Assembly: GCA_014649575.1 (NCBI GenBank)
Contig: BMTH01000004.1
Location: 372,001-436,000, forward strand
DNA from: Streptomyces griseoincarnatus
Lineage (GTDB): Bacteria; Actinomycetota; Actinomycetes; Streptomycetales; Streptomycetaceae
Direction of reading: 5' to 3'
Length of the DNA stretch: 64,000 nt
The notes under the pieces were generated by a model. The model ran no database searches. It saw only the letters and a list, made by a program, of their open reading frames with translations, and was not told the DNA's origin. Numbering within the stretch: the first letter of the stretch is position 1; every line of letters starts with the position of its first letter. Both the position numbers and the translations under genes were made by a program. Shown in pieces: positions 49,385 to 57,982 of this stretch.

Positions 49385-50584
49385 ATGACCGCTCCCGCGC
49401 ACATCGCCATGTTCTCCATCGCCGCCCACGGGCACGTGAACCCCAGCATCGAGGTGATCCGGGAGCTGGTGGCACGCGGGCACCGGGTGACGTACGCGAT
49501 CCCGCCCCTGTTCGCCGACAAGGTCGCCGCGACCGGCGCCGAGCCCAGGCTGTGGAACTCGATCCTGCCCGGCCCCGACGACGACCCCGAGGCCTGGGGC
49601 ACCACCCTCCTCGACAACGTCGAGCCGTTCCTCGCGGACGCCGTGCAGGCGCTCCCTCAGCTCATCGAGGCGTACGAGGGCGACACCCCCGACCTCGTGC
49701 TGCACGACATCACCTCTTACCCGGCCCGCGTGCTCGCCCACCGCTGGGGCGTGCGGGCGATCTCCCTCTCGCCGAACCTCGTCGCCTGGGAGGGCTACGA
49801 GAAGGAGGTCGCCGAGCCGATGTGGGAGGAGCCGAACAGGACAGCACGCGGCAAGGCGTACCAGGCCCGCTTCCGGGCGTGGCTGGAGGAGAACGGGATC
49901 ACCATGAGCCCGGAGGACTTCGGGGGCCGCCCGGACCGCTCCGTCGTGCTGATCCCGAAGGCGCTCCAGCCGAACGCCGACCGGGTCGACGAGCGCGTGT
50001 ACTCCTTCGTGGGCGCCTGCCAGGGCGACCGCGGCGGCGAGGGCGACTGGCAGCGGCCGGCCGGGGCGGAGAAGGTCGTCCTGGTGTCGCTCGGCTCGTC
50101 CTTCACCAAGCAGCCGGCCTTCTACCGGGCGTGCGTCGAGGCGTTCGCCGGCCTGCCCGGCTGGCACCTGGTGCTGCAGATCGGCAAGCACGTCGATCCG
50201 GCCGAGCTCGGCGACGTACCGTCGAACGTCGAGGTGCGGTCCTGGGTGCCGCAGCTCGCGATCCTCAAGCAGGCCGACCTGTTCGTCACCCACGCGGGTG
50301 CGGGTGGCAGCCAGGAAGGGCTGGCCACGGCCACCCCGATGATCGCGGTGCCGCAGGCCGTCGACCAGTTCGGCAACGCGGACATGCTCCAGTCGCTCGG
50401 CGTGGCCCGCCACCTGCCCACCCAGGAGGCGACCCCCGAGGCACTGCGCACCGCGGCCCTCGCCCTCGTCGACGACCCGGAGGTCGCCCGCCGACTGGAG
50501 AACGTCCAGGCGGAGATGGCGAAGGAGGGCGGCACGCGGAGGGCGGCCGACCTGATCGAGGCGGAACTCCCGGACCGCGCCTGA
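49385..50584 (+). CDS. mgt: Macrolide-type UDP-glycosyltransferase (GT1)
   Basis: The 399-residue GT-B enzyme is close to Streptomyces macrolide glycosyltransferases (Mgt/OleD/OleI), which inactivate macrolides by glucosylation. The N-terminal acceptor domain opens with [15 protein letters not shown] including the catalytic-type histidine; the C-terminal donor site has [20 protein letters not shown] and the later [14 protein letters not shown], where the DQ pair contacts the sugar. The ATG has an AAGG site seven bases upstream. A palindrome in front suggests repressor control. Tentative symbol; the natural acceptor is unknown. Confidence 0.88.
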   Translation: MTAPAHIAMFSIAAHGHVNPSIEVIRELVARGHRVTYAIPPLFADKVAATGAEPRLWNSILPGPDDDPEAWGTTLLDNVEPFLADAVQALPQLIEAYEGDTPDLVLHDITSYPARVLAHRWGVRAISLSPNLVAWEGYEKEVAEPMWEEPNRTARGKAYQARFRAWLEENGITMSPEDFGGRPDRSVVLIPKALQPNADRVDERVYSFVGACQGDRGGEGDWQRPAGAEKVVLVSLGSSFTKQPAFYRACVEAFAGLPGWHLVLQIGKHVDPAELGDVPSNVEVRSWVPQLAILKQADLFVTHAGAGGSQEGLATATPMIAVPQAVDQFGNADMLQSLGVARHLPTQEATPEALRTAALALVDDPEVARRLENVQAEMAKEGGTRRAADLIEAELPDRA

Positions 50585-50602
50585 GCCATGTGCTCACCGA
50601 CA

Positions 50603-50810
50603 CGGCCCTGACGGCCTGACGGCGCGATGGTCTGACGGCCTGAGGCCTGCCTGACGGGGCGAGGCCTGAGGCCTGACGGCATGGCTTGAGGTCTGACGGC
50701 GCGACGGCATGACGGCTGGAGGTCTGACGGCGCGACGGCCTGATGGCTTGAGGTCTGACGGCCTGAGAGCCTGAGCCCTGACGGCTTGACGGCCGCCTGA
50801 CGACTCGCCG
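50603..50810 (+). repeat. Degenerate CTGACGGC/GAGGCCTGA repeat tract
   Basis: About 200 bases consist of irregular units such as CTGACGGC, GCGACGGC and TGAGGTCTGACGGC, starting right after the glycosyltransferase stop. No protein-like frame exists. Confidence 0.85.
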
Positions 50811-50822
50811 CTCGCGGCTGCC

Positions 50823-50962
50823 CGGCCCGGGCGAGACGGCCCGCGCACGACGGCCCGGGCGAGACGGCCCGCGCACGACGGCCCGGGCGAGACGGCCCGC
50901 GCGCGACGGCCCGCGCGCGACGGCCCGCGCACGACGGCCCGGGCGCGACGGCCCGGATCCGA
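50823..50962 (+). repeat. Ten tandem 14-bp units
   Basis: Ten units of CGGCCCGSGCRMGA type fit exactly between 50823 and 50962; the first five alternate between CGGCCCGGGCGAGA and CGGCCCGCGCACGA, so a 28-bp higher-order unit is also visible. The tract continues directly from the preceding degenerate repeat. Confidence 0.9.
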
Positions 50963-51084
50963 CGGCGTATGGCTGCCGGGGCGGTCCCTGCGGCTCGCGA
51001 CGCCCGTCGTGGGCCCGGCGGCACGGGCCCGACCGCGTGGGGCCGATCGCTCGGGTCCGGCCGCACGGCACCAACACACGGGCA

Positions 51085-51112
51085 GGGCCCGGCGGTGGCA
51101 GCCGCCGGGCCC
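51085..51112 (-). terminator. 11-bp perfect hairpin after the MMPL gene
   Basis: GGGCCCGGCGG (51085-51095) and CCGCCGGGCCC (51102-51112) pair perfectly, 22 bases beyond the minus-strand MMPL stop. Confidence 0.75.
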
Positions 51113-51134
51113 CGGTCCGTGGTGACCGTGCCGG

Positions 51135-53378
51135 TCAGACCGGCACCTTCTCGGGCTCGTCGTCCCGCGTCCTCGGCGTGGCCGCCGCCGGCGCCTCGTC
51201 GTGCGTGAGGTCGGGCAGTCGGTGCAGCCACTTCGGGAAGTACCAGTTCCGCTCGCCCAGCAGCGCCATCACCGCCGGAAGCAGCACCCCCCGGATGACC
51301 GTCGCGTCGATCAGCACCGCCGCCGCCAGGCCCACGCCCATCTGCTTCATGGACTGCATGGACAGCGTCCCGAAGATCGCGAACACGGCGACCATGATGA
51401 CCGCGGCACTGGTGACCACGCCGGCCGTGGTGACCACCCCGTGCCGGATCGCGTCCCGCGTCTCGAGGCCCCGCGCCCGCGCCTCACGGATCCGGGACAC
51501 CACGAACACGTGGTAGTCCATCGACAGGCCGAACAGGATCACGAAGAGGAACAGCGGCAGCCAGGTGATGATGGCGCCCACGCCCTCCGCGCCCACCAGG
51601 GAGGCGCCCCAGCCGTGCTGGAAGACCGCCACGAGGATGCCGTACGCGGCGCCCACCGACAGCAGGTTCAGCACGATCGAGGTGACCGCGACCGTCAGCG
51701 AGCGGAACGACAGCAGCATCAGCAGGAAGGCGAAGACCACCACGAACGCGAACACCGGGACCACCGAGCCGACCAGCTGGTCGTTGAAGTCCTTGTTGCC
51801 CGCCACCTGGCCGGTGATCGGCGCCTGGACCCCGTCGACCTTGCCGAGCGTCGCCGGCCGCACCTCGTCGCGCAGCTTCTCCAGGCTGGCGCCCGCCGCG
51901 TCCTGGTCGGAGCCGCCCACCAGCGGCACGTAGACGAACGCCAGGTTCTGCTGGTCGTGCAGCTTGATCTCGACCGGGCCGCGCGAGGCGCCCGAACCGA
52001 CCGCCTGCTCACGGAAGTCGGCCAGCGCCGCCTTCACCTCGGGGGCGTTGATGTCGTCCGCCTTGACGACCACCTCGGCCGGCTCCGAGCCGCCCGGGAA
52101 CGCCTCGTTGACGCGGTTGTACGTCTGCACGATCGGCAGCGAGTCGCCGAACTCCTGGTCCAGCGTGAGGTTCTCGGTCTTCATGCCGAGCGCGGGCGCG
52201 GCCACCGCGAGCAGCGCACCGGTCGCCACGACCACCGACAGCACCGGCCGGGCCAGCACCCGCTTCAGCACCGCCGACCAGAACCGGCTGTCGTTCCGGC
52301 CGCTCGTCCGCCGCCGCAGGAACGGCACCCTGCCCTTCTCGACCCGCTCGCCCAGCAGCGACAGCAGCGCCGGCAGCACCGTCACGGAGCCGACCATCGC
52401 GACGGCCACCACCATCAGGGAGGCCAGGCCCATCGCCTCGAACTCGGCGATCCCGGTGAACAGCATGCCCGCCATCGCCACGCACACCGTGACACCGGAG
52501 ACGACGATCGCCCGGCCGCTGGTCGCGGCGGCGATCCGCAGCGCGGTCCGCGCGTCCCGTCCGGCCGCCCGCTCCTCGCGCTCGCGGCGCAGGTAGAACA
52601 GGCAGTAGTCGACGCCGACGGCCAGACCCACCAGCAGCATCACCGAATTGGCGGTGTCGCTCATCGGCTGGAGGTGGCTGACGAGCCCCATCAGGCCCAT
52701 CGTCGCCACGATCGCGGTGATCGCCAGGGCGACCGGCAGCAGCGCCGCCACCAGCGCGCCGAAGGCGATCAGCAGGATGCCGAGGGCGACCGGAACGGCC
52801 GAGTACTCGGCCTTCTTGAAGTCGTCGCCGAAGGCGTCGTCGAACGTCTTCATCATGCTGGCGCCGCCGATCTCCTCGATCCGCAGCGAGTCGTGCTCCT
52901 TCTGGACGTCCGCGACCGCCTCGAGCACCGGCTCGATCCGCTCCCCGGCCGTCCGCGGGTCGCCCCGCACGTCGAACTGGACCAGCGCGCTGCGCCCGTC
53001 CTCCGAGACGGTGCCGCTGTCGTAGGGCGAGGTGACGTCCGTGACCTCGCCGGTCCGCTCCACGGCCGTCATCACCGCGGAGACCGCCGACCGGAAGTCC
53101 GCGTCCGTGGACGTGAGACTGTCGTCCTTCGCCTGGACGAGCACGGTTTCCGAGGCCGGCTCCTCGATCCCGGCCTCCTCGATGATGCCGGCCGCGGTGC
53201 TGGTCTCCCCCTTGAGCTGTTCGCTGTCCTCGACGTCGACCCGGCCCGCCGCCGAGCCGAGCCCCGTCGCCAGCACCACGAACAGCACCCAGATGCCGAC
53301 GGCCGCCCAGCGGTGCCGCGCGCTCCAGCCGCCGGCGCGGGCGGCGAGCCCCCGTACCCGCGCGTCTCCGTTCCCCAT
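51135..53378 (-). CDS. MMPL-family RND-type exporter
   Basis: The 747-residue transporter has a first helix, an extracytoplasmic loop, five helices, a second loop and six more helices, i.e. the duplicated RND layout. VGLAVGVDYCLFYLRRERE and LFGLSMDYHVFVVSRIRE carry the two paired aspartate-tyrosine motifs typical of MMPL proton relays. Members export lipids or antibiotics. ATG 53378 follows a GAGGGAG site. No regulator is adjacent, so its cargo is unknown. It diverges from the DUF1697 gene. Confidence 0.93.
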   Translation of the reverse strand: MGNGDARVRGLAARAGGWSARHRWAAVGIWVLFVVLATGLGSAAGRVDVEDSEQLKGETSTAAGIIEEAGIEEPASETVLVQAKDDSLTSTDADFRSAVSAVMTAVERTGEVTDVTSPYDSGTVSEDGRSALVQFDVRGDPRTAGERIEPVLEAVADVQKEHDSLRIEEIGGASMMKTFDDAFGDDFKKAEYSAVPVALGILLIAFGALVAALLPVALAITAIVATMGLMGLVSHLQPMSDTANSVMLLVGLAVGVDYCLFYLRREREERAAGRDARTALRIAAATSGRAIVVSGVTVCVAMAGMLFTGIAEFEAMGLASLMVVAVAMVGSVTVLPALLSLLGERVEKGRVPFLRRRTSGRNDSRFWSAVLKRVLARPVLSVVVATGALLAVAAPALGMKTENLTLDQEFGDSLPIVQTYNRVNEAFPGGSEPAEVVVKADDINAPEVKAALADFREQAVGSGASRGPVEIKLHDQQNLAFVYVPLVGGSDQDAAGASLEKLRDEVRPATLGKVDGVQAPITGQVAGNKDFNDQLVGSVVPVFAFVVVFAFLLMLLSFRSLTVAVTSIVLNLLSVGAAYGILVAVFQHGWGASLVGAEGVGAIITWLPLFLFVILFGLSMDYHVFVVSRIREARARGLETRDAIRHGVVTTAGVVTSAAVIMVAVFAIFGTLSMQSMKQMGVGLAAAVLIDATVIRGVLLPAVMALLGERNWYFPKWLHRLPDLTHDEAPAAATPRTRDDEPEKVPV

Positions 53379-53764
53379 GACGGGTTCGCTCCCTCGTCCG
53401 CGGCGGCGACCCCCTGCCGCCACCTGACGTTTCGACGGTATGGGCGGCGTGAGCGCGTCTCGTCGTGCTGCCCGGTGAAGCCGTCGGGCCCCGGCTCATC
53501 CCGACGGTGCGCCCGGCCTCCCCATTGGGGAGGACCGTGGCCCCCTACACATGTCCGGGCCATCGGCACGGTGGATCAGGGCCGAGGGCGGAGGTGCAGG
53601 GGCCGGTCGCAGCCATTCCGCAGCCTTGTCGAACAAGTCACAGCAGCGTGTTCGGGTTGCTTCGGGAGCCGACCGTCGGCCAGAGTTGCGAGGCCCGCCG
53701 CGCGCGGGCCCCGGCCGTCGTGCCCACCCCCACGGGGCACGACGGCCGCACTACAGTCGGGGCC
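53379..53764. other. Divergent intergenic region between MMPL and DUF1697 genes
   Basis: The 386 bases hold no convincing gene. A CCTCCC/GGGAGG hairpin lies at 53518-53533 and a strong inverted repeat with a -10-like box at 53712-53757. Promoters for both flanking genes should lie here. Confidence 0.5.
53712..53757 (+). promoter_or_regulatory. 14-bp perfect inverted repeat overlapping a leaderless-type promoter
   Basis: Arms 53712-53725 and 53735-53748 are exact complements around nine bases. TACAGT at 53752-53757 is a -10-like box seven bases before the DUF1697 ATG, and there is no ribosome site, so transcription may start at the ATG. The repeat would then cover the -35/spacer region. Confidence 0.6.
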
Positions 53765-54313
53765 ATGGCGACGAGATACGCGGCGCTGCTGCGCGGCATC
53801 AACGTGGGCGGCGGCAAGAAGGTCCCGATGGCCGAGCTGCGTGCCCTGCTGGAGAGCCTCGGCCTCGGGGACGTACGCACGTACCTGCAGAGCGGCCAGG
53901 CCGCGTTCACCGCGGGTCACGGCGACGAGGAGTCGCTGGCCGCCGACCTGTCCGGGGCGCTCGCCGGCCGCTTCGGCTTCGACGTGGAGGTGATCGTCCG
54001 CGACCACGCCTATCTGAAGGGCGTGCTCGACGCCTGCCCCTTCCCGGCCGCCGATCTGGAGCCGAAGCAGCTCCACGTCACCTACTTCTCCGCGCCCGTC
54101 ACCGAGGGCCGGTTCGCGGAGATCGACCGCGAGGCGTACGTCCCCGAGGACTTCCGCCTCGGCGACCGCTGCCTGTACCTGTACGTCCCCGACGGCCTCG
54201 GCCGCTCCAAGCTCGCCGAGCACCTGTCGAAGCCCCGCCTGAGCAAGGGCGTCGTCGCGACGAGCCGCAACTGGAACACGGTGCGCAAGCTGGTGGAGAT
54301 GACCGAGGCCTGA
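53765..54313 (+). CDS. DUF1697 protein
   Basis: The 182-residue DUF1697 protein begins with the family signature YAALLRGINVGGGKKVPMAE, followed by DVRTYLQSGQAAF and a late RLSKGVVATSRNWNTVRKL. It has two alpha/beta-like halves and no membrane segment. Function is not established in this family. It is probably leaderless. It converges with cbiX, leaving only 13 bases between stops. Confidence 0.92.
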   Translation: MATRYAALLRGINVGGGKKVPMAELRALLESLGLGDVRTYLQSGQAAFTAGHGDEESLAADLSGALAGRFGFDVEVIVRDHAYLKGVLDACPFPAADLEPKQLHVTYFSAPVTEGRFAEIDREAYVPEDFRLGDRCLYLYVPDGLGRSKLAEHLSKPRLSKGVVATSRNWNTVRKLVEMTEA

Positions 54314-54326
54314 GCCCCGCGCGGAA

Positions 54327-55064
54327 TCAGGCCCCCAGCGCCGTCAGCAGCGGCGTCCGGGCCGCGTCGTAGCGGTCCAGGAGGACCTGGGCCACCTCGG
54401 GGGCCGGGCCCAGGACGTCGGCCAGGACGTCCGCCTCGGACGCGCCCCGGGCGATGCGGTCCGGGAGGCGGCCCGGGGCCAGGACGTACGGGGCGACGGC
54501 CACGCGGGCGCAGCCGAGCTCCCGCAGTTCCCGCACCGCGTCCTCGGTGCGGGGAAGGGATGCGGAGGCGAACGCAGGCCGCACGGCGCACCAACCGGTG
54601 TGCCGCCACTCCCGCGCGACGTCTGCGATCACTGCGATCGCCTCCGGGTCGGAGGACCCCGCCGAGGCCAGCACGACCCCGGTCGAGGACTTGTCGGCGG
54701 GCGTCAGGCCCGCCTCGTACAGGCGGCGCTCCAGGGCCGCGAGCAGCAGCGGGGACGGGCCCAGCACGTCCGCCTGGCGGATCCGCAGCCGCGGCGGCGC
54801 CTCGGACAGCACCGCGGGGATGTCCGCCTTGGCGTGGAAGGCCCGGGTGAGTAGGAGCGGCAGCGCGACCACGTCCCGCACTCCCTCCGCGTCCAGGGAC
54901 TCGAGCACCGCGCCGACGGACGGCACGTTGAAGTCCAGGAACCCGGTCTCCACCCGCAGTCCGGGCCGCTGCGCGCGCACCCGGCGCACCAGGTCGTGGA
55001 CGGTCGCGGCGTGCCGCGGGTCACGGCTGCCGTGTGCGACGACGAGCAGGACGGGACGACGCAT
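54327..55064 (-). CDS. Sirohydrochlorin ferrochelatase (CbiX/SirB type)
   Basis: The 245-residue chelatase inserts iron into sirohydrochlorin, the last step to siroheme used by sulfite reductase at the head of this operon. It has two related halves; the N-terminal LLVVAHGSRDPRH holds the metal-binding histidine, and LPLLLTRAFHAKADIP a second. ATG 55064 has GAGG eight bases upstream; GTG 55073 is possible. It is the last gene of the sulfate operon, right after the permease gene. Confidence 0.9.
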   Translation of the reverse strand: MRRPVLLVVAHGSRDPRHAATVHDLVRRVRAQRPGLRVETGFLDFNVPSVGAVLESLDAEGVRDVVALPLLLTRAFHAKADIPAVLSEAPPRLRIRQADVLGPSPLLLAALERRLYEAGLTPADKSSTGVVLASAGSSDPEAIAVIADVAREWRHTGWCAVRPAFASASLPRTEDAVRELRELGCARVAVAPYVLAPGRLPDRIARGASEADVLADVLGPAPEVAQVLLDRYDAARTPLLTALGA

Positions 55065-55074
55065 CACAGGCACC

Positions 55075-55965
55075 TCAGCTCTTCACCAGGAGTCCGCGGG
55101 TGCGCAGGACCCGGCGTTCGAGGGGGCTGAAGATCAGCAGGTCGATGGCGATGCCGACGGTGAGGATGAGCAGGATCGCCTCGAAGACCATGGCCATGTC
55201 GCTGGCGTTGCGGCCGTTCTCCAGGAGCTGTCCGAGGCCGACGCCGAGGTCGGGGAAGGAGGCGATGATCTCGGCGGCCATGAGGGAGCGCCAGGAGAAG
55301 GCCCAGCCCTGCTTGAGACCGGCGACGTAGCCGGGGAGGGCGGCGGGCAGGGTGATGTGCCAGGTGCCCTTGATGCCGGTGGCGCCGAGGGTGCGTCCGG
55401 CGCGCTGGAACAGCGGCGGGACCTGGTCGACGCCGGAGAGCAGTCCGTTGGCGATGGACGGCACCGCGCCCAGCAGGATGACCGCGTACATCATCTGGTT
55501 GTTCAGGCCGAGCCAGATGACGGCGGGCGGGACCCAGGCGACCGAGGGGAGGGACTGCAGGCCGGACAGGATGGGGCCGATGGCCGCCCGGATCAGTTTG
55601 ACGCGGGCGAGGAGGAGGCCGAGGGGCGTGGCGATGAGCAGGGCGAGGCAGAAGCCGAGCAGGCCGCGGGAGACGGAGGTCCAGATGTAGCCGAGGAGTT
55701 CGCCCTGGAGCCAGGCCTTCTCCAGCACGCCCCAGACGTCGGCGGGCGCGGGCAGTTTGGTGGGGTCGTCGACGATCTTGAAGGTGATCAGCGACTGCCA
55801 CACGGCCAGCACGAGCGCGACGGCGACGACCGGCGGGAGCACCTTCTGCGTGAGGGTGTGCCGCAGCGGCTTGCGGGTGGTCTGCACCGTTTCCAGCGCG
55901 TCCAGGCCCGCTTCGAGTCCGGCGAGGTCCCCGGGGTCCTTGGGGGTGGTGTCAGTGCTGGCCAT
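55075..55965 (-). CDS. Sulfonate/sulfate-type ABC importer permease
   Basis: The 296-residue permease has about six helices and the SsuC/TauC pattern with GWAFSWRSLMAAEII after the EAA-type loop (RAGRTLGATGIKGTW). ATG 55965 has GGGGAG ten bases upstream and overlaps the ATPase 3' end by 14 bases. Confidence 0.9.
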   Translation of the reverse strand: MASTDTTPKDPGDLAGLEAGLDALETVQTTRKPLRHTLTQKVLPPVVAVALVLAVWQSLITFKIVDDPTKLPAPADVWGVLEKAWLQGELLGYIWTSVSRGLLGFCLALLIATPLGLLLARVKLIRAAIGPILSGLQSLPSVAWVPPAVIWLGLNNQMMYAVILLGAVPSIANGLLSGVDQVPPLFQRAGRTLGATGIKGTWHITLPAALPGYVAGLKQGWAFSWRSLMAAEIIASFPDLGVGLGQLLENGRNASDMAMVFEAILLILTVGIAIDLLIFSPLERRVLRTRGLLVKS

Positions 55966-56740
55966 GTCGGCGGATCTCCCCACGGAGTTGCTCGGTGATC
56001 TCGACGGACAGCTCGGCCACGGCCGTGTCCTCGATGCGGCGCGGGTGCGGGATGTCCACGGTCCACTGCCGGGCGATGCGGCCGGGGCGGGAGGACAGCA
56101 GGACGACGCGCTGGGCGAGACGGACGGCCTCGCGGACGTTGTGGGTGACGAAGAGGACGGACAGGCCGGTCTCGCGCCAGATGCGGGTGAGTTCGTCGTG
56201 GAGGACGTCGCGGGTGATGGCGTCGAGCGCGGCGAACGGCTCGTCCATCAGCAGCAGCCGGCTCTCCTGCGCCAGGGCTCGGGCGAGGGCGACGCGCTGG
56301 CGCATGCCGCCGGACAGTTCGTGCACCCGCTTGCCGTGGGCGCCGCCCAGCCGGACCAGCTCCAGCAGCTGTTCGGCGCGCTCACGCCGTTCGTTCTTCG
56401 GGGTGCCGCGCAGTTTCAGCGCGAGTTCGATGTTCTTGCCGGCGGTGAGCCAGGGGAAGAGGGCGTGTTCCTGGAACATCAGGGCGGGGCGGCCGTCGGT
56501 GGTGACGGCGCCGGCGGTGGGCCGGTCGAGGCCGGCGACGAGGTTGAGCAGCGTGGACTTGCCGCAGCCGGAGGCGCCGAGGAGGGTGACGAACTCGCCC
56601 GGGGCGACGTCGAGGCTGATGTCGTCCAGCACGAGCTGCTGCCCGGCGGGTCCGGCGAAGGACTTCGAGACGTGCTCGATACGGGCCGCGTGCGTGGCCG
56701 ACTGCGTGCCGTCGGCGGCCTTGGCGAGAGTCGTGGCCAT
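55952..56740 (-). CDS. Sulfonate/sulfate-type ABC importer ATPase
   Basis: The 262-residue ATPase has Walker A GASGCGKSTLL, signature LSGGMRQRVALAR, Walker B LLMDEPFAALD and H loop VTHNVREAV, matching the SsuB/TauB branch. ATG 56740 has AGGAGG eight bases upstream. It lies between the binding protein and permease genes. Confidence 0.93.
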   Translation of the reverse strand: MATTLAKAADGTQSATHAARIEHVSKSFAGPAGQQLVLDDISLDVAPGEFVTLLGASGCGKSTLLNLVAGLDRPTAGAVTTDGRPALMFQEHALFPWLTAGKNIELALKLRGTPKNERRERAEQLLELVRLGGAHGKRVHELSGGMRQRVALARALAQESRLLLMDEPFAALDAITRDVLHDELTRIWRETGLSVLFVTHNVREAVRLAQRVVLLSSRPGRIARQWTVDIPHPRRIEDTAVAELSVEITEQLRGEIRRHGQH

Positions 56741-56775
56741 GGTCGTCACCTCCTGGGAAGCGTGCGTGATCCGGT

Positions 56776-57876
56776 TCAGGAGACGCCGAGTCCGGCGTCG
56801 TCGACGGCGGGCCGGCCGGCCGCCTGGAGGACCTTGCGGAGCAGGGACAGGTCGTAGATGCCCTTCAGGTCCGGCTGCTCCAGCAGGCCCGCCTCGACGG
56901 CGTGGCCCGCCTGGGTCCTGAGGGTGGCGGCCAGCGGGTCGTCCAGGAACGTGATCGACTTCCAGGCCGGGTCGAGCACGTCGGCGGGCAGCGGCTTGCC
57001 GGTGTCGGCCGCGAGCCGCGCGTTGGCGGCCTCCTTGGCCTCGTCGGGGTGGGCGTTGATCCACCGGTTGGCCTCGACGGACGCCCGCAGCACGGCTTCG
57101 ACGGCCTTGGGGTGCTTGTCGAGGAACTCCTGGCGGACGGCGATGTTGGTGATCACGAACTTGCCGTCCGGCCACAGCGACGACTCGTCCAGCAGCACCT
57201 TGCCGCCCTGCGCGACCAGCCGCGACGCGGTCGGCTCCGGCACCCACGCCCCGTCCACCGAACCGGACCTGAACGCGTCCGGGGTGACCTTGTTGTCGCT
57301 GCGGACGACGGTGACGTCGCCCTTGCCGCTCTGCGGGTCGACCTTCCAGCCCTGCTCGGCGGCCCAGTTGAGGAACGCCACGTCCTGGGTGTTGCCGAGC
57401 TGCGGGGTCGCGATCCGCTTCCCCTCGACGTCCGCGACGGACTTCACCTTGTCGGGGTTCACGACCAGCTTCACCCCGCCGGACGCCGAACCGCCCACGA
57501 TGCGCAGGTTCTTGCCGTCCGCCTTGGTCCAACCGTTCACTGCGGGGGACGGGCCGAGGAAAGCGACGTCCAGGGAATCGGAGTTGAGCGCCTCGATCGC
57601 CGACGGACCCGCGTTGAACACGGCGTACTTCGCCTCGGTGCCCTTGAGTTCCTTCTGGAAGAACCCCTTCTCGGCGCCGACCAGGGCGGTGCCATGCGTG
57701 AGGTTGCCGAAGTAGCCGATCCTGACGGCGTCCAGACCGTCGGTCTTCGCACCGGAGGCGACCCGCGCGGTACCCGTGTCCTTGGCCTGCGACCCGTAAC
57801 CGCAGGCGGCCAGGGCCGGCAACGGCAGCAAGACCGTCACCGCGAGGGCGCGGCGCAGGGCGGTCGTGGCAGGCAA
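56776..57876 (-). CDS. Sulfonate-type substrate-binding lipoprotein
   Basis: The 366-residue NMT1/SsuA-like binding protein has a lipobox LAAC (Cys about residue 25). The mature domain has VRIGYFGNLTHGTALVGAEK and the ligand-side blocks IVGGSASGGVKLVV, VEGKRIATPQLGNTQDVAFL. Substrates of relatives are aliphatic sulfonates or taurine; embedding in a sulfate-reduction operon supports a sulfur source, but sulfate, thiosulfate or sulfonate cannot be told apart here. Confidence 0.9.
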   Translation of the reverse strand: MPATTALRRALAVTVLLPLPALAACGYGSQAKDTGTARVASGAKTDGLDAVRIGYFGNLTHGTALVGAEKGFFQKELKGTEAKYAVFNAGPSAIEALNSDSLDVAFLGPSPAVNGWTKADGKNLRIVGGSASGGVKLVVNPDKVKSVADVEGKRIATPQLGNTQDVAFLNWAAEQGWKVDPQSGKGDVTVVRSDNKVTPDAFRSGSVDGAWVPEPTASRLVAQGGKVLLDESSLWPDGKFVITNIAVRQEFLDKHPKAVEAVLRASVEANRWINAHPDEAKEAANARLAADTGKPLPADVLDPAWKSITFLDDPLAATLRTQAGHAVEAGLLEQPDLKGIYDLSLLRKVLQAAGRPAVDDAGLGVS

Positions 57877-57982
57877 GGGGAACGATCCTCTCGGTGGCGG
57901 CCCGGCGGTCGCGCGGTGGTCGCGCGGCCGGGCCGTCGGCGGGTTCAGGGCAGTACGGAGGCGGCGGGAGGCCGCAGGACGG

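Noticed and set aside
50823..50962. CRISPR-like array
   Set aside because: The 14-bp units are contiguous with no unique spacers and no cas genes are near.
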